The translations under genes and the position numbers were made by a program. The notes under the pieces were generated by a model that searched no databases, had not been told where the DNA came from, and saw nothing but the letters and a program-made list of their open reading frames with translations. A stretch of DNA of 64,000 bases, taken from the NCBI RefSeq assembly GCF_003047285.1, contig NZ_PZYX01000008.1:1-64000 (forward strand). The letters run 5' to 3'. Positions 42,001-53,635 of this stretch are shown here, in pieces. The stretch is from Nocardioides allogilvus (GTDB lineage Bacteria; Actinomycetota; Actinomycetes; Propionibacteriales; Nocardioidaceae). Position 1 is the first letter of the stretch. Each line of letters begins with the position of its first letter.

Positions 42001-43857
42001 CTATTCGACCGTGACGGACTTGGCGAGGTTGCGCGGCTGGTCGACGTCGTGGCCCATGCGGGTCGCCAGTTCGCAGGCGAAGAGCTGGAGCGGCACGACC
42101 GCCACGACGGGCTGCAGGAGGGTGGGCACCCGCGGCAGCCGGATCAGCTCATCGGCGTACGGCGTGATGGACTCGTCGCCCTCCTCGACCAGCACGATGG
42201 TGTGGGCGCCACGGGCGCGGATCTCCTGGATCGCGCTGACCATCTTCTGGTGCAGCTCGTCACGACCCTCGGGCGGCACGATGCAGAAGACCGGCAGCCC
42301 GTCCTCGATCAGCGCGATCGGGCCGTGCTTGAGCTCGCCGGCCGCGAAGCCCTCGGCGTGGATGTAGGCGAGCTCCTTGAGCTTGAGCGCGCCCTCGAGC
42401 GCGATCGGGAAGCCTGCGTGGCGACCGAGGAACAGCACCGACTTGGTCTCGGCGTGCTTGGCGGCGAGGTCGTAGATGGCCTGCGACCGGTCGAGCACCG
42501 TCTGGACGTGCTCGGGCATCTTGGCCAGCTCGTCGAGGACCTGGGAGATCTCGTCGCCGAACTTCGTGCCGCGCACCTGGGCGAGGTAGAGACCGAGGAG
42601 GTAGCAGGCGATCAGCTGGGTCAGGAAGCCCTTGGTCGAGGCGACGCCGATCTCGGGGCCGGCGTGGGTGTAGATCACCGCGTCGGACTCGCGCGGGATG
42701 GTGGAGCCGTTGGTGTTGCAGATCGCCAGCACCCGGGAACCCTGCTCGCGGGCGTGGCGGATCGCCATCAAGGTGTCGGCGGTCTCGCCCGACTGGCTCA
42801 TGGCGACGACCAGCGTGTCCCGGGTCAGGATCGGGTCGCGGTAGCGGAACTCGTGGGAGAGCTCGACCTCGCAGGGGATCCGGGTCCAGTGCTCGATGGC
42901 GTACTTCGCGACCAGCCCGGCGTAGTTGGAGGTGCCGCAGGCGACGATGATGATCTTGTCGATCGAGCGCAGCTCGTCCTCGGACACCCGCACCTCGTCG
43001 AGCTGGAGCTTGCCGTTGCCGTCGTGACGACCGAGCAGCGCGTCGGCGACCGCGCGCGGCTGCTCGAAGATCTCCTTGCGCATGAACCAGTCGTAGCCGT
43101 CCTTCTCGGCAGCCGAGAGGTCCCAGTCGACGTGGTAGCGCTTGCCCTCGGCCGGGCTGCCGTCGAAACCGGTGACCTCGACGCCGTCGCGGGTGATGGT
43201 CACGACCTCGTCCTGACCGAGCTCGAGCGCCTCGCGGGTGTGCTCGATGAAGGCGGCGACGTCGGAGCCGATGAAGTTCTCGCCCTCACCCAGGCCGACG
43301 ACGAGCGGGGAGTTGCGGCGTGCGGCGACGACGCGCGACGGGTCCTCGCCGTCGATCGCGACCAGGGTGAAGGCGCCCTCGAGTCGCTGGCACACGCGCT
43401 GCATGGCGGTGGTCAGGTCGGCGCCCGACTGCACCTCGAGCTCGAGCAGGTGGGCGGCCACCTCGGTGTCGGTCTCGGAGACCAGCTCGTGGCCTGCCGT
43501 CTCCAGCTCGGCCCGCAGCTGGGCGAAGTTCTCGAGGATGCCGTTGTGCACGACGGCGACCCGGCGCACCTGGCCGAGGTGCGGGTGGGCGTTGACGTCG
43601 TTGGGGGCGCCGTGGGTCGCCCAGCGGGTGTGGCCGATGCCGGTGGTGGCGGCGGGAAGCGGTGCCTCGCCGATCGCCTTCTCCAGGTTGGCGAGCTTGC
43701 CCGCACGCTTGTCGGAGGCGATCGTGCCGGCACCCGAGCTGGTGTCGATCAGGGCGATCCCGGCGGAGTCGTAGCCGCGGTACTCGAGTCGCCTCAGCCC
43801 CTCGATCACGACGTCCTGCGCCTGCTTCTCCCCGACGTAACCCACGATTCCGCACAT
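42001..43857 (-). CDS. glmS: Glutamine-fructose-6-phosphate aminotransferase (isomerising)
   Basis: Makes glucosamine-6-phosphate, the first step to UDP-GlcNAc. The 618-residue protein begins MCGIVGYVG, in which Cys2 is the nucleophile after Met removal. The glutaminase domain is at 2-240, followed by two SIS domains, with [18 protein letters not shown] and the C-terminal LAKSVTVE. The ATG at 43857 is required for Cys2; TAGACT (43865-43870) ends 7 bases upstream, so the mRNA appears leaderless. No glmS ribozyme leader is present. glmM, the next enzyme, is 1 kb upstream. Confidence 0.97.
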   Translation of the reverse strand: MCGIVGYVGEKQAQDVVIEGLRRLEYRGYDSAGIALIDTSSGAGTIASDKRAGKLANLEKAIGEAPLPAATTGIGHTRWATHGAPNDVNAHPHLGQVRRVAVVHNGILENFAQLRAELETAGHELVSETDTEVAAHLLELEVQSGADLTTAMQRVCQRLEGAFTLVAIDGEDPSRVVAARRNSPLVVGLGEGENFIGSDVAAFIEHTREALELGQDEVVTITRDGVEVTGFDGSPAEGKRYHVDWDLSAAEKDGYDWFMRKEIFEQPRAVADALLGRHDGNGKLQLDEVRVSEDELRSIDKIIIVACGTSNYAGLVAKYAIEHWTRIPCEVELSHEFRYRDPILTRDTLVVAMSQSGETADTLMAIRHAREQGSRVLAICNTNGSTIPRESDAVIYTHAGPEIGVASTKGFLTQLIACYLLGLYLAQVRGTKFGDEISQVLDELAKMPEHVQTVLDRSQAIYDLAAKHAETKSVLFLGRHAGFPIALEGALKLKELAYIHAEGFAAGELKHGPIALIEDGLPVFCIVPPEGRDELHQKMVSAIQEIRARGAHTIVLVEEGDESITPYADELIRLPRVPTLLQPVVAVVPLQLFACELATRMGHDVDQPRNLAKSVTVE

Positions 43858-43864
43858 GAGCCGG

Positions 43865-43870
43865 AGTCTA
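43865..43870 (-). promoter_or_regulatory. Probable -10 box of glmS (leaderless start)
   Basis: TAGACT on the minus strand ends 7 bases before the glmS ATG, with no Shine-Dalgarno in between. The divergent coaA ATG is 64 bases from the glmS ATG. Confidence 0.5.
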
Positions 43871-43921
43871 CGCGGGCGGCCCCCGGTGCCCGGACACGCT
43901 GCCGGTGCAACAATCCTCGAC

Positions 43922-44890
43922 ATGTCGGACGCCACAGGGTTGGCCATCTCGAGCGAGTCCTCCCCTTATGTGGAGCTCGATCGGGGGGCATGGGCCGCGC
44001 TGGCCCGGGAGACCAAGAGCCCCCTCACGCCCGACGAGGTGCGACACCTGCGCGGCCTCGGTGACGAGCTCGACCTCCGCGAGGTCGAGCAGGTCTACCT
44101 CCCGCTCTCGCGTCTGCTCTCGAAGTACGTCGAGGCCGCGAGCCGGCTCCACCGCGAGCAGGAGGAGTTCCTGCACCGCCAGCAGCCGCCGCGCACGCCG
44201 TTCGTCATCGGCCTGGCCGGATCGGTGGCGGTCGGCAAGTCGACCACCGCCCGCGTCCTCCAGCAGATGCTGGCGCACTGGCCCGAGCACCCCAACGTCG
44301 CGCTGGTGACGACCGACGGCTTCCTCTACCCCAACGCCGAGCTCGAACGACGCGGCATCCTGCACCGCAAGGGCTTCCCCGAGTCCTACGACCGCAAGGC
44401 GCTGCTGCGGTTCGTCATCGACATCAAGTCCGGGCGCGACGAGGTGGAGGCGCCGACCTACTCCCACCTCGTCTACGACGTCGTGCACGACGAGAAGGTC
44501 GTCATCAAGCGTCCCGACATCGTGATCATCGAGGGCCTCAACGTGCTGCAGCCCGCACGCGTGCGCGACGACGGTCGCGCCGGCCTCGCGGTCAGCGACT
44601 TCTTCGACTTCTCCGTCTACGTCGACGCCGCGCTCGCCGACATCCGCAAGTGGTACATCGAACGCTTCCTGCGCCTGCGCGAGACCGCCTTCATGGACCC
44701 GGCCTCCTACTTCTCGAAGTACGCCGGCCTCACCCACGACCAGGCCGTCGAGATGGCCACGCACATCTGGGACACCATCAACGGCCCCAACCTCACCGAG
44801 AACGTCGCTCCCACCCGCGGCCGGGCGACTCTCGTGCTGCGCAAGGACGCCGACCACTCCGTGCGCTACGTGCGGCTGCGCAAGCTCTGA
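43922..44890 (+). CDS. coaA: Type I pantothenate kinase
   Basis: Phosphorylates pantothenate, the key regulated step of CoA synthesis. The 322-residue protein has the P-loop [14 protein letters not shown] near 100-113, [13 protein letters not shown], the CoA-binding region [13 protein letters not shown] and [16 protein letters not shown], all typical of CoaA. The ATG at 43922 is preceded by ACAAT at 7-8 bases; no Shine-Dalgarno. It is divergent from glmS (64 bases) and converges on glmM with a gap of only 6 bases. Confidence 0.96.
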   Translation: MSDATGLAISSESSPYVELDRGAWAALARETKSPLTPDEVRHLRGLGDELDLREVEQVYLPLSRLLSKYVEAASRLHREQEEFLHRQQPPRTPFVIGLAGSVAVGKSTTARVLQQMLAHWPEHPNVALVTTDGFLYPNAELERRGILHRKGFPESYDRKALLRFVIDIKSGRDEVEAPTYSHLVYDVVHDEKVVIKRPDIVIIEGLNVLQPARVRDDGRAGLAVSDFFDFSVYVDAALADIRKWYIERFLRLRETAFMDPASYFSKYAGLTHDQAVEMATHIWDTINGPNLTENVAPTRGRATLVLRKDADHSVRYVRLRKL

Positions 44891-44896
44891 GCGGAG

Positions 44897-46243
44897 TCAG
44901 AGGGTGAGCTGGGCCTTGACGACGTCGGCGAGGCGGTGGGCGACGTCGTGGGCGATCTCGGCGGTGGGCGCCTCGACCATCACGCGCACGAGCGCCTCGG
45001 TGCCCGACGGGCGCAGCAGGATGCGCCCGGTCTCACCGAGCGCTGCCTCCTCCTCGGCGACAGCCGCGGCCAGCACGGCGTCCTCGTCGGCGCGGGCCTT
45101 GTCGACGTCGGGGACGTTGACGAGCACCTGCGGCAGACGGGTCATGACGCCGGCGAGCTCCTGGAGCGACTGGCCGGTCGCGGCCATCCGCTCGAGCACC
45201 TTGAGGGCGGTGAGGATGCCGTCGCCGGTCGTGGCGTAGTCGGAGAGGATCACGTGCCCGGACTGCTCGCCGCCGAGGGAGTAGCCGGAAACCTTCATCG
45301 CCTCGAGGACGTAGCGGTCGCCGACCTTGGTCTGGCGTACGCCGACCCCGGCCGCCTTCATCGCGCGGACGAAGCCGAGGTTGCTCATCACGGTGGCCAC
45401 GACGGTGTCCTTGACGAGCTTGCCCTGGTCGCGCAGCGCGAGCGCGAGCACGGCGAGGATCTGGTCGCCGTCGACGATGTTGCCCTCGTGGTCGACCGCC
45501 AGGCAGCGGTCGGAGTCGCCGTCGAGGCCGAAGCCGGCGTCCGCGCCGTGCTCGAGGACGGCGCGCTGCAACGACTCCAGGTGGGTCGAGCCGCAGTTGT
45601 CGTTGATGTTGAGCCCGTCGGGCTCGGCGTGGATGGCGATCACGTCGGCGCCCGCGTCACGCAGTGCCTGGGGACCGGCCTCGAAGGCGGCTCCCTCGGC
45701 GCAGTCCAGCACGACCTTGAGGCCGGCCAGGGGCAGGGTCGTCGAGGCGACGAGGTGGGCGGCATAGTCGCGCACCGCATCGGCGTACGGCGACACGCGA
45801 CCGACGGCACCGCCGGTCGGCCGGTTCCACTCCTCACGCATGCGCCGCTCGATGGCGACCTCGACGGAGTCGTCGAGCTTGTGGCCACCGCGTGCGAGGA
45901 ACTTGATGCCGTTGTCCGGCATCGGGTTGTGCGAGGCCGACAACATGACGCCCAGGTCGGCGCCGAGCGCCCCGGTCAGGTGGGCGACGCCGGGGGTCGG
46001 CAGGACGCCGAGGAGGAGCACGTCGACACCGGCCGACGCGAGCCCCGCCACGACGGCGGCCTCGAGGAACTGCCCGGAAATGCGGGTGTCCCGGCCCACC
46101 ACGGCCACGGGGCGATGCCCCGCGAAGTCACCGCGGTCGGCCAGGACATGTGCCGCGGCAACGGAAAGGTCCAGGGCCAGCTCCGCCGTCAGTGCGGCGT
46201 TTGCCAGACCCCGGACCCCGTCCGTGCCGAAAAGGCGTGTCAT
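44897..46243 (-). CDS. glmM: Phosphoglucosamine mutase
   Basis: Converts glucosamine-6-phosphate to glucosamine-1-phosphate. The 448-residue protein starts [12 protein letters not shown]. The active-site Ser104 is in [11 protein letters not shown], the metal loop is [11 protein letters not shown], and the sugar-binding GEQSGHVIL and phosphate-binding [12 protein letters not shown] motifs are intact. It starts 9 bases after the rpsI stop and forms the end of the rplM-rpsI-glmM unit, an order I recall in mycobacteria (Rv3443c-Rv3441c). Expression is thus tied to ribosome synthesis. Confidence 0.97.
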   Translation of the reverse strand: MTRLFGTDGVRGLANAALTAELALDLSVAAAHVLADRGDFAGHRPVAVVGRDTRISGQFLEAAVVAGLASAGVDVLLLGVLPTPGVAHLTGALGADLGVMLSASHNPMPDNGIKFLARGGHKLDDSVEVAIERRMREEWNRPTGGAVGRVSPYADAVRDYAAHLVASTTLPLAGLKVVLDCAEGAAFEAGPQALRDAGADVIAIHAEPDGLNINDNCGSTHLESLQRAVLEHGADAGFGLDGDSDRCLAVDHEGNIVDGDQILAVLALALRDQGKLVKDTVVATVMSNLGFVRAMKAAGVGVRQTKVGDRYVLEAMKVSGYSLGGEQSGHVILSDYATTGDGILTALKVLERMAATGQSLQELAGVMTRLPQVLVNVPDVDKARADEDAVLAAAVAEEEAALGETGRILLRPSGTEALVRVMVEAPTAEIAHDVAHRLADVVKAQLTL

Positions 46244-46252
46244 GCAGGCAGG

Positions 46253-46762
46253 TCAGCGCTTGCTGAACTGCGAGGCCTTGCGGGCCTTCTTGAGACCGGC
46301 CTTCTTGCGCTCGACGGCGCGGGCGTCACGCGTGAGCAGCCCGAGCTTCTTGAGCTCGGCGCGGTTGGCGTCGACGTCGATGGCGTTGAGCGAGCGGGCC
46401 ACGCCGAGACGCAGGGCGCCGGCCTGACCGGCGATGCCGCCGCCGTGGATGCGGGCCAGGACGTCGAAGCGACCCTCAAGCTGCAGCGCAACGAAGGGCT
46501 CGTTGACGATCTGCTGGTGCAGCTTGTTGGGGAAGTAGCTGTCGAGCGTGCGGCCGTTGACCGTCCACTCGCCGGTGCCCGGGACGATCCGGACGCGTGC
46601 AACGGCTTCCTTGCGGCGGCCGGTGGCGGCACCCGGGGCGATCGTCGCGGGACGCAGCGGGGCGTCAGCGGACGGGGCGCTCTCGGAGCTGTAGGCGACG
46701 CCGTCGGCGTCGGTCTCGAAGGTCTCCTCGACCTCTGCGGTGTTCTCGATGTTCTCAGTCAC
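46253..46762 (-). CDS. rpsI: 30S ribosomal protein S9
   Basis: A 169-residue S9. The conserved part starts at about residue 47 ([18 protein letters not shown]) and ends [12 protein letters not shown]; the basic C-terminal tail reaches the P-site tRNA. An acidic N-terminal extension of ~45 residues ([20 protein letters not shown]) precedes it, as is common in actinobacterial S9. It starts 17 bases after the rplM stop. Confidence 0.98.
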   Translation of the reverse strand: MTENIENTAEVEETFETDADGVAYSSESAPSADAPLRPATIAPGAATGRRKEAVARVRIVPGTGEWTVNGRTLDSYFPNKLHQQIVNEPFVALQLEGRFDVLARIHGGGIAGQAGALRLGVARSLNAIDVDANRAELKKLGLLTRDARAVERKKAGLKKARKASQFSKR

Positions 46763-46779
46763 GGTTCAGTCCTATGCGC

Positions 46780-47223
46780 TTACTGGGAGACCTGGGAGAT
46801 CTCGAACGGGATGGCCTGCTGCGCGGCGTGCGGGTGCTCCGCACCGCCGTAGACCTTGAGCTTCTTCAAGACCTGGCGACCGAGCTTGTTCTTGGGGAGC
46901 ATGCCCCAGACAGCCTTCTCGATGGCCTTGCGTGCGTCCTTCTCGAGGAGCTCACCGAACGGCGTCGAGGAGAGACCACCGGGGTAACCCGAGTGGCGGT
47001 AGGCAAGCTTGGTGACCTTCTTGTTGCCCGAGAGGGCGACCTTGTCGGCGTTGATGATGATCACGAAGTCGCCCATGTCCATGTGCGGAGCAAAGGTCGG
47101 CTTGTGCTTGCCGCGGAGAAGGTTGGCGGTCTGGACGGCGAGGCGTCCCAGGACCACATCGGTGGCGTCAATGATGAGCCACTCTCGCTGGATGTCAGCG
47201 GGCTTGGGGCTGTACGTGCGCAC
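46780..47223 (-). CDS. rplM: 50S ribosomal protein L13
   Basis: A 147-residue L13, the standard length when started at GTG 47223 ([15 protein letters not shown]). The core [15 protein letters not shown] and [16 protein letters not shown] are conserved. An upstream start would add 26 unusual residues (GRTYERERD part), so it is rejected. The leader between the promoter at 47376-47404 and the start is ~145 bases long, enough for an autoregulatory structure. It heads the rplM-rpsI-glmM unit. Confidence 0.97.
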   Translation of the reverse strand: MRTYSPKPADIQREWLIIDATDVVLGRLAVQTANLLRGKHKPTFAPHMDMGDFVIIINADKVALSGNKKVTKLAYRHSGYPGGLSSTPFGELLEKDARKAIEKAVWGMLPKNKLGRQVLKKLKVYGGAEHPHAAQQAIPFEISQVSQ

Positions 47224-47375
47224 GGCTGTATCCCGTTCTCGTTCGTAGGTCCGGCGGGAAGGTGTTCCAACCGGGGTGTGACCGCGACTTCTGACGAACA
47301 CTGCCTGGCTTCATTGCATCCAGGTCTGCACCGCTCCGGAGAGGGAGTTGGGCGCGGCAGGAGTCGCGACCAGCC

Positions 47376-47404
47376 AGATTACGCGGGCGGGCAGGAGGGG
47401 TCAA
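47376..47404 (-). promoter_or_regulatory. Sigma-70 promoter of rplM-rpsI-glmM
   Basis: On the minus strand TTGACC (47399-47404), a 17-base spacer and TAATCT (47376-47381) form a near-consensus housekeeping promoter. It is about 150 bases upstream of the rplM start, giving a long leader. The 260-base gap between rplM and gltA holds this promoter and, on the plus strand, AAGGAG before gltA; nothing else was recognised. Confidence 0.8.
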
Positions 47405-47483
47405 AATGGGGGCGAGTTCGCGCCCCGGCGAGGGTCGCCGCTAGGTTGGACGGACATCTCACATCCCGCCTCAAGGAGCCGAC

Positions 47484-48794
<1,311 letters not shown>

Positions 48795-48802
48795 CACACT
48801 GA

Positions 48803-48848
48803 CGAACGGCGGCCCGCACCCCTCGAGCAGGGATGCGGGCCGTTGTCG
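48803..48848 (+). terminator. Terminator after gltA
   Basis: GGCCCGCA (48811-48818) pairs with TGCGGGCC (48834-48841). Flanking ACGAACG/CGTTCGT-type bases extend the stem after an interruption. It begins 8 bases after the stop codon and ends in GTTGTCGTTCG. The remaining bases to 48930 hold the htrA promoter zone; CACTGT (48918-48923) ends 7 bases before that ATG. Confidence 0.75.
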
Positions 48849-48930
48849 TTCGTACGGCGCCTCACACTTCTTCATCTTCCCTTCAGGTCCGCTCAGGCGG
48901 CTCACAGCCTCGCCGGGCACTGTCGGTGCC

Positions 48931-50088
48931 ATGAGCGATGACACCTACTCCTACGGTCCTGCACCCGTCCAGCCCAAGAAGCGCCGAGCCGGACTCGCGG
49001 CGGCGGTGGTCGCGACCTCGCTGGTCGTCGGCGGCGGCGCCGGGCTCGGGGGCGCGGCCGCGTGGGACGCGACGCACGACGACACCCGGAGCCAGACGGC
49101 GTCCCAGCCCTCCGAGAGCGCGTCCCCGGTCGCGCAGGCCGAGGCGCCGGCAGCCGACGGCTCCGTCGAGCAGGTCGCCGCCGACGTGCTGCCCAGCGTC
49201 GTCAAGATCGACGTCGTCGGGCAGGAGGGGTCGGGCTCCGGGTCGGGCATCATCCTCACCTCCGACGGCACCATCCTCACGAACAACCACGTGATCGCCG
49301 TCGCCGGCGAGAGCGGTCGGATCACCGTCGACTTCGCCGACGGCAGCACGGCCGATGCGACCGTCCTCGGCGCCGACCCGCTGACCGACACCGCGGTGAT
49401 CAAGGCTGAGGGGGTCGACGACCTGACCGCTGCGACCATCGGCAAGTCGGCCAACCTCGCCGTCGGCCAGGAGGTCGTGGCCGTGGGCTCGCCGTTCGGC
49501 CTCGACGCCACGGTCACCAGCGGGATCGTCAGCGCGCTGGACCGCCCGGTCAACGCCGGCTCCGACGGGGGCGGCAACTCCACGACGTACCCCGCGATCC
49601 AGACGGACGCGGCGATCAACCCGGGCAACAGCGGTGGTCCGCTGGTCGACATGACGGGAGCCGTGGTGGGCATCAACTCCTCCATCCGTACGGCGGCGTC
49701 CCAGTCGGGCTTCGGGGAGCAGTCGGCCTCCGGCTCGATCGGCCTCGGCTTCGCCATCCCCATCGACGAGGTGATGCCGATCGTCGACCAGATGAGCGCC
49801 GGCGAGACGCCGACCCATGCCCGCCTCGGGATCCAGGTCGGCAACCCGACCGCCGACAGCGCCGAGGGCGCGATCGTGCGCGAGGTGACCGCGGAGTCGA
49901 CGGCCGACGAGGCCGGCCTCGAGAGCGGCGACGTCATCACCGGGATCGACGACACCCGCATCACCGACGCCAACTCACTCGTCGCAACCATCCGGTCCTA
50001 CCGCCCCGGTGACACCGTCGAGGTCAGCTGGCTGCGCGGCGAGGAGGAGCAGAGCGCAGAACTGGTGCTGGACTCCGACGGCGAGTGA
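48931..50088 (+). CDS. Membrane-anchored HtrA/DegP-type serine protease with PDZ domain
   Basis: A 385-residue protein. Short cytoplasmic N-terminus, one membrane helix at ~20-45 (AGLAAAVVATSLVVGGGAG), a disordered Ser/Gln/Ala linker, then a trypsin-like protease with triad His in TNNHVIA, Asp in LTDTAVIKA and Ser in NPGNSGGPLV. A PDZ domain follows at ~290-375 (GAIVREVTAESTADEAG, GDVITGIDD). Role: quality control of exported proteins. It stands alone between gltA and the acyl-CoA dehydrogenases, with no two-component genes beside it. Confidence 0.92.
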   Translation: MSDDTYSYGPAPVQPKKRRAGLAAAVVATSLVVGGGAGLGGAAAWDATHDDTRSQTASQPSESASPVAQAEAPAADGSVEQVAADVLPSVVKIDVVGQEGSGSGSGIILTSDGTILTNNHVIAVAGESGRITVDFADGSTADATVLGADPLTDTAVIKAEGVDDLTAATIGKSANLAVGQEVVAVGSPFGLDATVTSGIVSALDRPVNAGSDGGGNSTTYPAIQTDAAINPGNSGGPLVDMTGAVVGINSSIRTAASQSGFGEQSASGSIGLGFAIPIDEVMPIVDQMSAGETPTHARLGIQVGNPTADSAEGAIVREVTAESTADEAGLESGDVITGIDDTRITDANSLVATIRSYRPGDTVEVSWLRGEEEQSAELVLDSDGE

Positions 50089-50157
50089 CTGTCGCAGCCT
50101 TGCGCGCCGGGACATGATGGGGCGGTCCCCCGCCGGGACCCGACGCCGAGGAGCAGC

Positions 50158-51309
50158 ATGCAGCTGGAACTGTCCGCCGAGGACGCAGCATTCCGTGACG
50201 AGATGCGGACGTTCTTCACCACCGAGTTCCCCCAGGACATCCGCGACACCGTCCTCGCGGGACGCCACCTGACCCGCGAGCAGATCGTGGCCAGCCAGCA
50301 GGCGCTCAACGCCGCCGGCCTCGCCGTCCCGCACTGGCCGGTGGAGTGGGGCGGCAAGGACTGGACCACCCTGCAGCGACACCTGTGGCACGAGGAGATG
50401 CAACGCGCCGGGGTCCCGACTCCGCTGGCGTTCAACGCCTCGATGATCGGCCCGGTGCTCGCGCAGTTCGGCAGCCAGGAGCAGAAGGAGCGCTTCCTGC
50501 CCAAGACGGCCAACCTCGACATCTGGTGGTCGCAGGGCTTCTCGGAGCCCGACGCCGGCTCCGACCTCGCCAGCCTGCGCACCACCGCGGTGCGCGACGG
50601 CGACGACTGGATCGTCAACGGGCAGAAGACCTGGACCACGTTGGGGCAGTACGGCGACTGGATCTTCACCCTCGTCCGGACCGATCCCGACGTGAAGAAG
50701 CAGGCGGGCATCTCGATGCTGCTGATCGACATGACGCTGGACGGGGTCGAGGTCCGTCCGATCGAGATGATCGACGGCGGCCACGAGGTCAACGAGGTCT
50801 GGTTCAGCGACGTGCGCGTCCCCGGTGACCTGCTGGTCGGAGAGCTCAACGGCGGCTGGACGATCGCGAAGTTCCTGCTCGGCAACGAGCGCGTCGGCGT
50901 GGCCCCGGTCGGTGCGACCAAGCGTGCCCTGGCGACGCTCAAGGAGAACGCCGGTGACCTGCTCGACGACCCGCTCACCCGGGCCCGGGTGGCTGAGCTC
51001 GAGAACGAGCTGCTGGCCCTCGAGCTGACCGCGCTGCGCGTCGTGGCCCACTCCACCGACGGCGCTCCCCACCCCGCCTCGTCCGTGCTCAAGCTCAAGG
51101 GCACCGTGCTGCAGCAGGCGGTCAGCGAGCTCGCGCTCGACCTCGCCGGCCCGGGGGCGCTGGCCTCCGGCGCCGACGACGACTCGCCGGTGCCCGGCTG
51201 GGCGAGACGCTCCGCCCCGACCTACCTCAACCTCCGCAAGGCCTCGATCTACGGCGGGTCCAACGAGATCCAGCGCCAGATCATCGCCCGCACGATCTTG
51301 GGACTCTGA
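50158..51309 (+). CDS. Acyl-CoA dehydrogenase, possible catalytic subunit of a heteromer
   Basis: A 383-residue FAD-dependent acyl-CoA dehydrogenase with the FAD/substrate segments GFSEPDAGSDLASLRT and VNGQKTWTT. The C-terminal site that holds the catalytic Glu in many ACADs (YEGTSQIQ) reads YGGSNEIQ, so the base is probably elsewhere, as in other long-chain or FadE-type enzymes. GAGGAG precedes the ATG. It is followed after one base by a second, shorter-motif ACAD. Such pairs form alpha2beta2 enzymes in sterol side-chain oxidation in mycobacteria (FadE26-27, FadE28-29); that is the likely model here. Confidence 0.88.
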   Translation: MQLELSAEDAAFRDEMRTFFTTEFPQDIRDTVLAGRHLTREQIVASQQALNAAGLAVPHWPVEWGGKDWTTLQRHLWHEEMQRAGVPTPLAFNASMIGPVLAQFGSQEQKERFLPKTANLDIWWSQGFSEPDAGSDLASLRTTAVRDGDDWIVNGQKTWTTLGQYGDWIFTLVRTDPDVKKQAGISMLLIDMTLDGVEVRPIEMIDGGHEVNEVWFSDVRVPGDLLVGELNGGWTIAKFLLGNERVGVAPVGATKRALATLKENAGDLLDDPLTRARVAELENELLALELTALRVVAHSTDGAPHPASSVLKLKGTVLQQAVSELALDLAGPGALASGADDDSPVPGWARRSAPTYLNLRKASIYGGSNEIQRQIIARTILGL

Positions 51310-51310
51310 C

Positions 51311-52450
51311 ATGGACTTCACGTATGACGACGAGCAGAAGGCGCTGCGCGAGGCCGTCCGCGGGCTCACGACCAAGGCGTACGGCGAGTTCGAGAACCGG
51401 CGCCGGGCGGTGGCCGAGGCTCCGGGTTTCGACGAGGGGCAGTGGGCCCGGCTCGCGGAGATGGGCGTGCTCGGGCTGCCCTTCAGCGAGGACGACGGCG
51501 GTGTCGGCGCGGGCCCGGTGGAGATCGGGATCGTCTGCCAGGAGCTCGGCCGGGTGCTCGCACCCGAGCCGTTCCTGGCCTCGGTCGTGCACGCCGGCGG
51601 CCTGGTCGCGGCGGCCGGTTCGCCCGAGCAGCGCGCCGACCTGCTGGGCCGGCTCGCGGCGGGCGAGATCGTGCTCGCTGCCGCCGACACCTCCCCCGGT
51701 GGGCGCTGGAGCTCCGAAGCGGAAGGAGTCACAGCCGCCCGGGACGGCGACACCTGGACCCTGACCGGGGTGCGCGACCCGGTGCCCAACGGCGCACGGG
51801 CCGACCACCTCGTGGTGAACGCGTCCCTTCCCGACGGCGGCACGGGCCTGTTCGTGGTCGAGGGGTCGGCGGCCACGCGGGCCGACCACGCCGTCTTCGA
51901 CGGCAGCCGCGCGGCCCGCGTCGAGCTGTCCGAGACTCCGGCGATTCCCCTGGGCGAGCCGGGGCGCGACCTCACGGCGACCATCGCGACCATCAGCGAC
52001 ATCACCCGGATCATGGGCGCCAACCAGGCGCTCGGCGTGATGCAGGCCCAGGTCGCGGCGACCAACGCCTACCTCAAGAGCCGCAAGCAGTTCGGCGTCA
52101 CCCTCAACACCTTCCAGGCGCTGACCTTCCGGGCGGCCGACATGTACGTCGAGCTCGAGCTCGCTCACAGCCTCGTCGACTGGGCGACGATGGTGGTCGC
52201 GGCCGGGAGCCAGGAGGACATCGCCGACGCGGCCGATCGCGTCGGCCTCCAGGTCGCACGCGCCAGCCGCCACATCGGCCAGGAGGCCATCCAGCTCCAC
52301 GGCGGGATCGCGATGACGGCCGAATACTCCGTCGGCGTCGGGACCGCACACCTCGCCGTGCTCGAGATGTGGCTGGGCGGCGCCCATCACCACCTCACGC
52401 GGCTCGCCGACAGGGTCTCCGACCACGGCGAGGTCGAGGCGCTGGCCTGA
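51311..52450 (+). CDS. Divergent acyl-CoA dehydrogenase, probable partner subunit
   Basis: A 379-residue ACAD-fold protein. It has the C-terminal FAD-binding HIGQEAIQLHGGIAMT pattern but lacks the usual substrate/FAD motif in the middle (TSPGGRWSSEAEG replaces the common SEPxAGSD) and the YEGT segment. This degeneration is typical of the non-catalytic half of alpha2beta2 ACADs. It starts one base after the first ACAD and its stop shares one base with the third (TGATG), so all three are co-translated. Confidence 0.85.
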   Translation: MDFTYDDEQKALREAVRGLTTKAYGEFENRRRAVAEAPGFDEGQWARLAEMGVLGLPFSEDDGGVGAGPVEIGIVCQELGRVLAPEPFLASVVHAGGLVAAAGSPEQRADLLGRLAAGEIVLAAADTSPGGRWSSEAEGVTAARDGDTWTLTGVRDPVPNGARADHLVVNASLPDGGTGLFVVEGSAATRADHAVFDGSRAARVELSETPAIPLGEPGRDLTATIATISDITRIMGANQALGVMQAQVAATNAYLKSRKQFGVTLNTFQALTFRAADMYVELELAHSLVDWATMVVAAGSQEDIADAADRVGLQVARASRHIGQEAIQLHGGIAMTAEYSVGVGTAHLAVLEMWLGGAHHHLTRLADRVSDHGEVEALA

Positions 52451-53601
52451 TGGACCTCTCCCTGTCCCCGGAGCAACGTTCCTTCCGCGACCTCGCCCGC
52501 AGCTTCCTCGACCGCGAGGCGGTCCCCCACCGCACCCAGTGGGACCGCGACGAGGCCGTCGACCTGGCCATCGTGCCCAAGATGGGCGAGATCGGGTTCT
52601 TCGGCCTGACCATCCCCGAGGAGTACGGCGGTCTCGGGGGCGACTACGTCACCTACGCGCTCGCCATGGAGGAGCTCGGCCGGGCCGACTCGGCGCTGCG
52701 CGGGATCGTGTCGGTGAGCAGCGGGCTGGTCGGCAAGTCGATCCTCTTCTTCGGCTCCGAGGAGCAGAAGCAGGAGTGGCTCCCCCAGCTCGCGACCGCC
52801 AGCAAGCTCGGCTGCTTCGGCCTGACCGAGCCCGACACCGGCTCCGACGCCGGCAACCTGACGTCGCGCGCGACGCGCGACGGCGACGACTGGGTGCTCA
52901 ACGGGCAGAAGCTCTTCATCACCAACGGCACCTGGGCCGACGTGGCGCTGATCTTCGCCCGCACCAGCGACGACGGTCCCCGCGGGGTCACCGCCTTCCT
53001 CGTGCCCACCGACACTCCCGGGTTCGAGGCCCGCGAGATCAAGGGCAAGCTCGGCCTGCGCGGCCAGGCGACCGCCGAGCTCTTCCTCACCGACGTGCGG
53101 GTCCCGGCCTCGGCCGTGGTGGGCGAGGTGGGCCGTGGTTTCAAGATCGCGATGAGCACCCTCGACAAGGGCCGGCTCGCCGTCGCCGCGGGGTGCGTCG
53201 GCATCGTCCAGGGCTGCCTGGAGACGTCGGTGGACTACGCCACCACCCGCACCCAGTTCGGCAAGCCGATCGCGGCCTTCCAGCTGGTGCAGGACATGAT
53301 CGCCGACATCTCCCTCGACGCCGACGCCGCGCGCCTGCTCGTGTGGCGCTGCGCCGACCTCGTCGATCGCGGCGAGCCCTTCGGCACGGCCGCGTCCAAG
53401 GCCAAGCTCTTCGCCTCCGAGGCCGCGGTCCGGGCGGCCAACCTCGCCATCCAGATCCACGGCGGTTCGGGCTACGTCGACGAGTACCCCGCCGCGAAGT
53501 ATCTCCGCGACGCCCGGGTGATGACGCTCTACGAAGGAACCAGCCAGATCCAGAAGCTGCTGATCGGGCGCGCCGAGACGGGCATCAGCGCGTTCGTATG
53601 A
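52450..53601 (+). CDS. Acyl-CoA dehydrogenase (complete active site)
   Basis: A 383-residue ACAD with all usual motifs: GLTEPDTGSDAGNLTS, WVLNGQKLFITNG, FGKPIAAFQLVQDM, QIHGGSGYVDEYPAA and the catalytic Glu in TLYEGTSQIQ. It is probably a homotetramer and likely acts on short- or branched-chain acyl-CoA. It overlaps the upstream ACAD by one base and ends a three-gene beta-oxidation unit. No thiolase, hydratase or CoA ligase follows; after it comes a stretch with candidate toxin-antitoxin genes. Confidence 0.93.
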   Translation: MDLSLSPEQRSFRDLARSFLDREAVPHRTQWDRDEAVDLAIVPKMGEIGFFGLTIPEEYGGLGGDYVTYALAMEELGRADSALRGIVSVSSGLVGKSILFFGSEEQKQEWLPQLATASKLGCFGLTEPDTGSDAGNLTSRATRDGDDWVLNGQKLFITNGTWADVALIFARTSDDGPRGVTAFLVPTDTPGFEAREIKGKLGLRGQATAELFLTDVRVPASAVVGEVGRGFKIAMSTLDKGRLAVAAGCVGIVQGCLETSVDYATTRTQFGKPIAAFQLVQDMIADISLDADAARLLVWRCADLVDRGEPFGTAASKAKLFASEAAVRAANLAIQIHGGSGYVDEYPAAKYLRDARVMTLYEGTSQIQKLLIGRAETGISAFV

Positions 53602-53635
53602 GTGCACTGGACCAGCAATGCCGCGATCACGCCTG

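Noticed and set aside
43858..43921. glmS ribozyme or riboswitch upstream of glmS
   Set aside because: Only 64 bases separate glmS and coaA, with no ribozyme-like folding seen.
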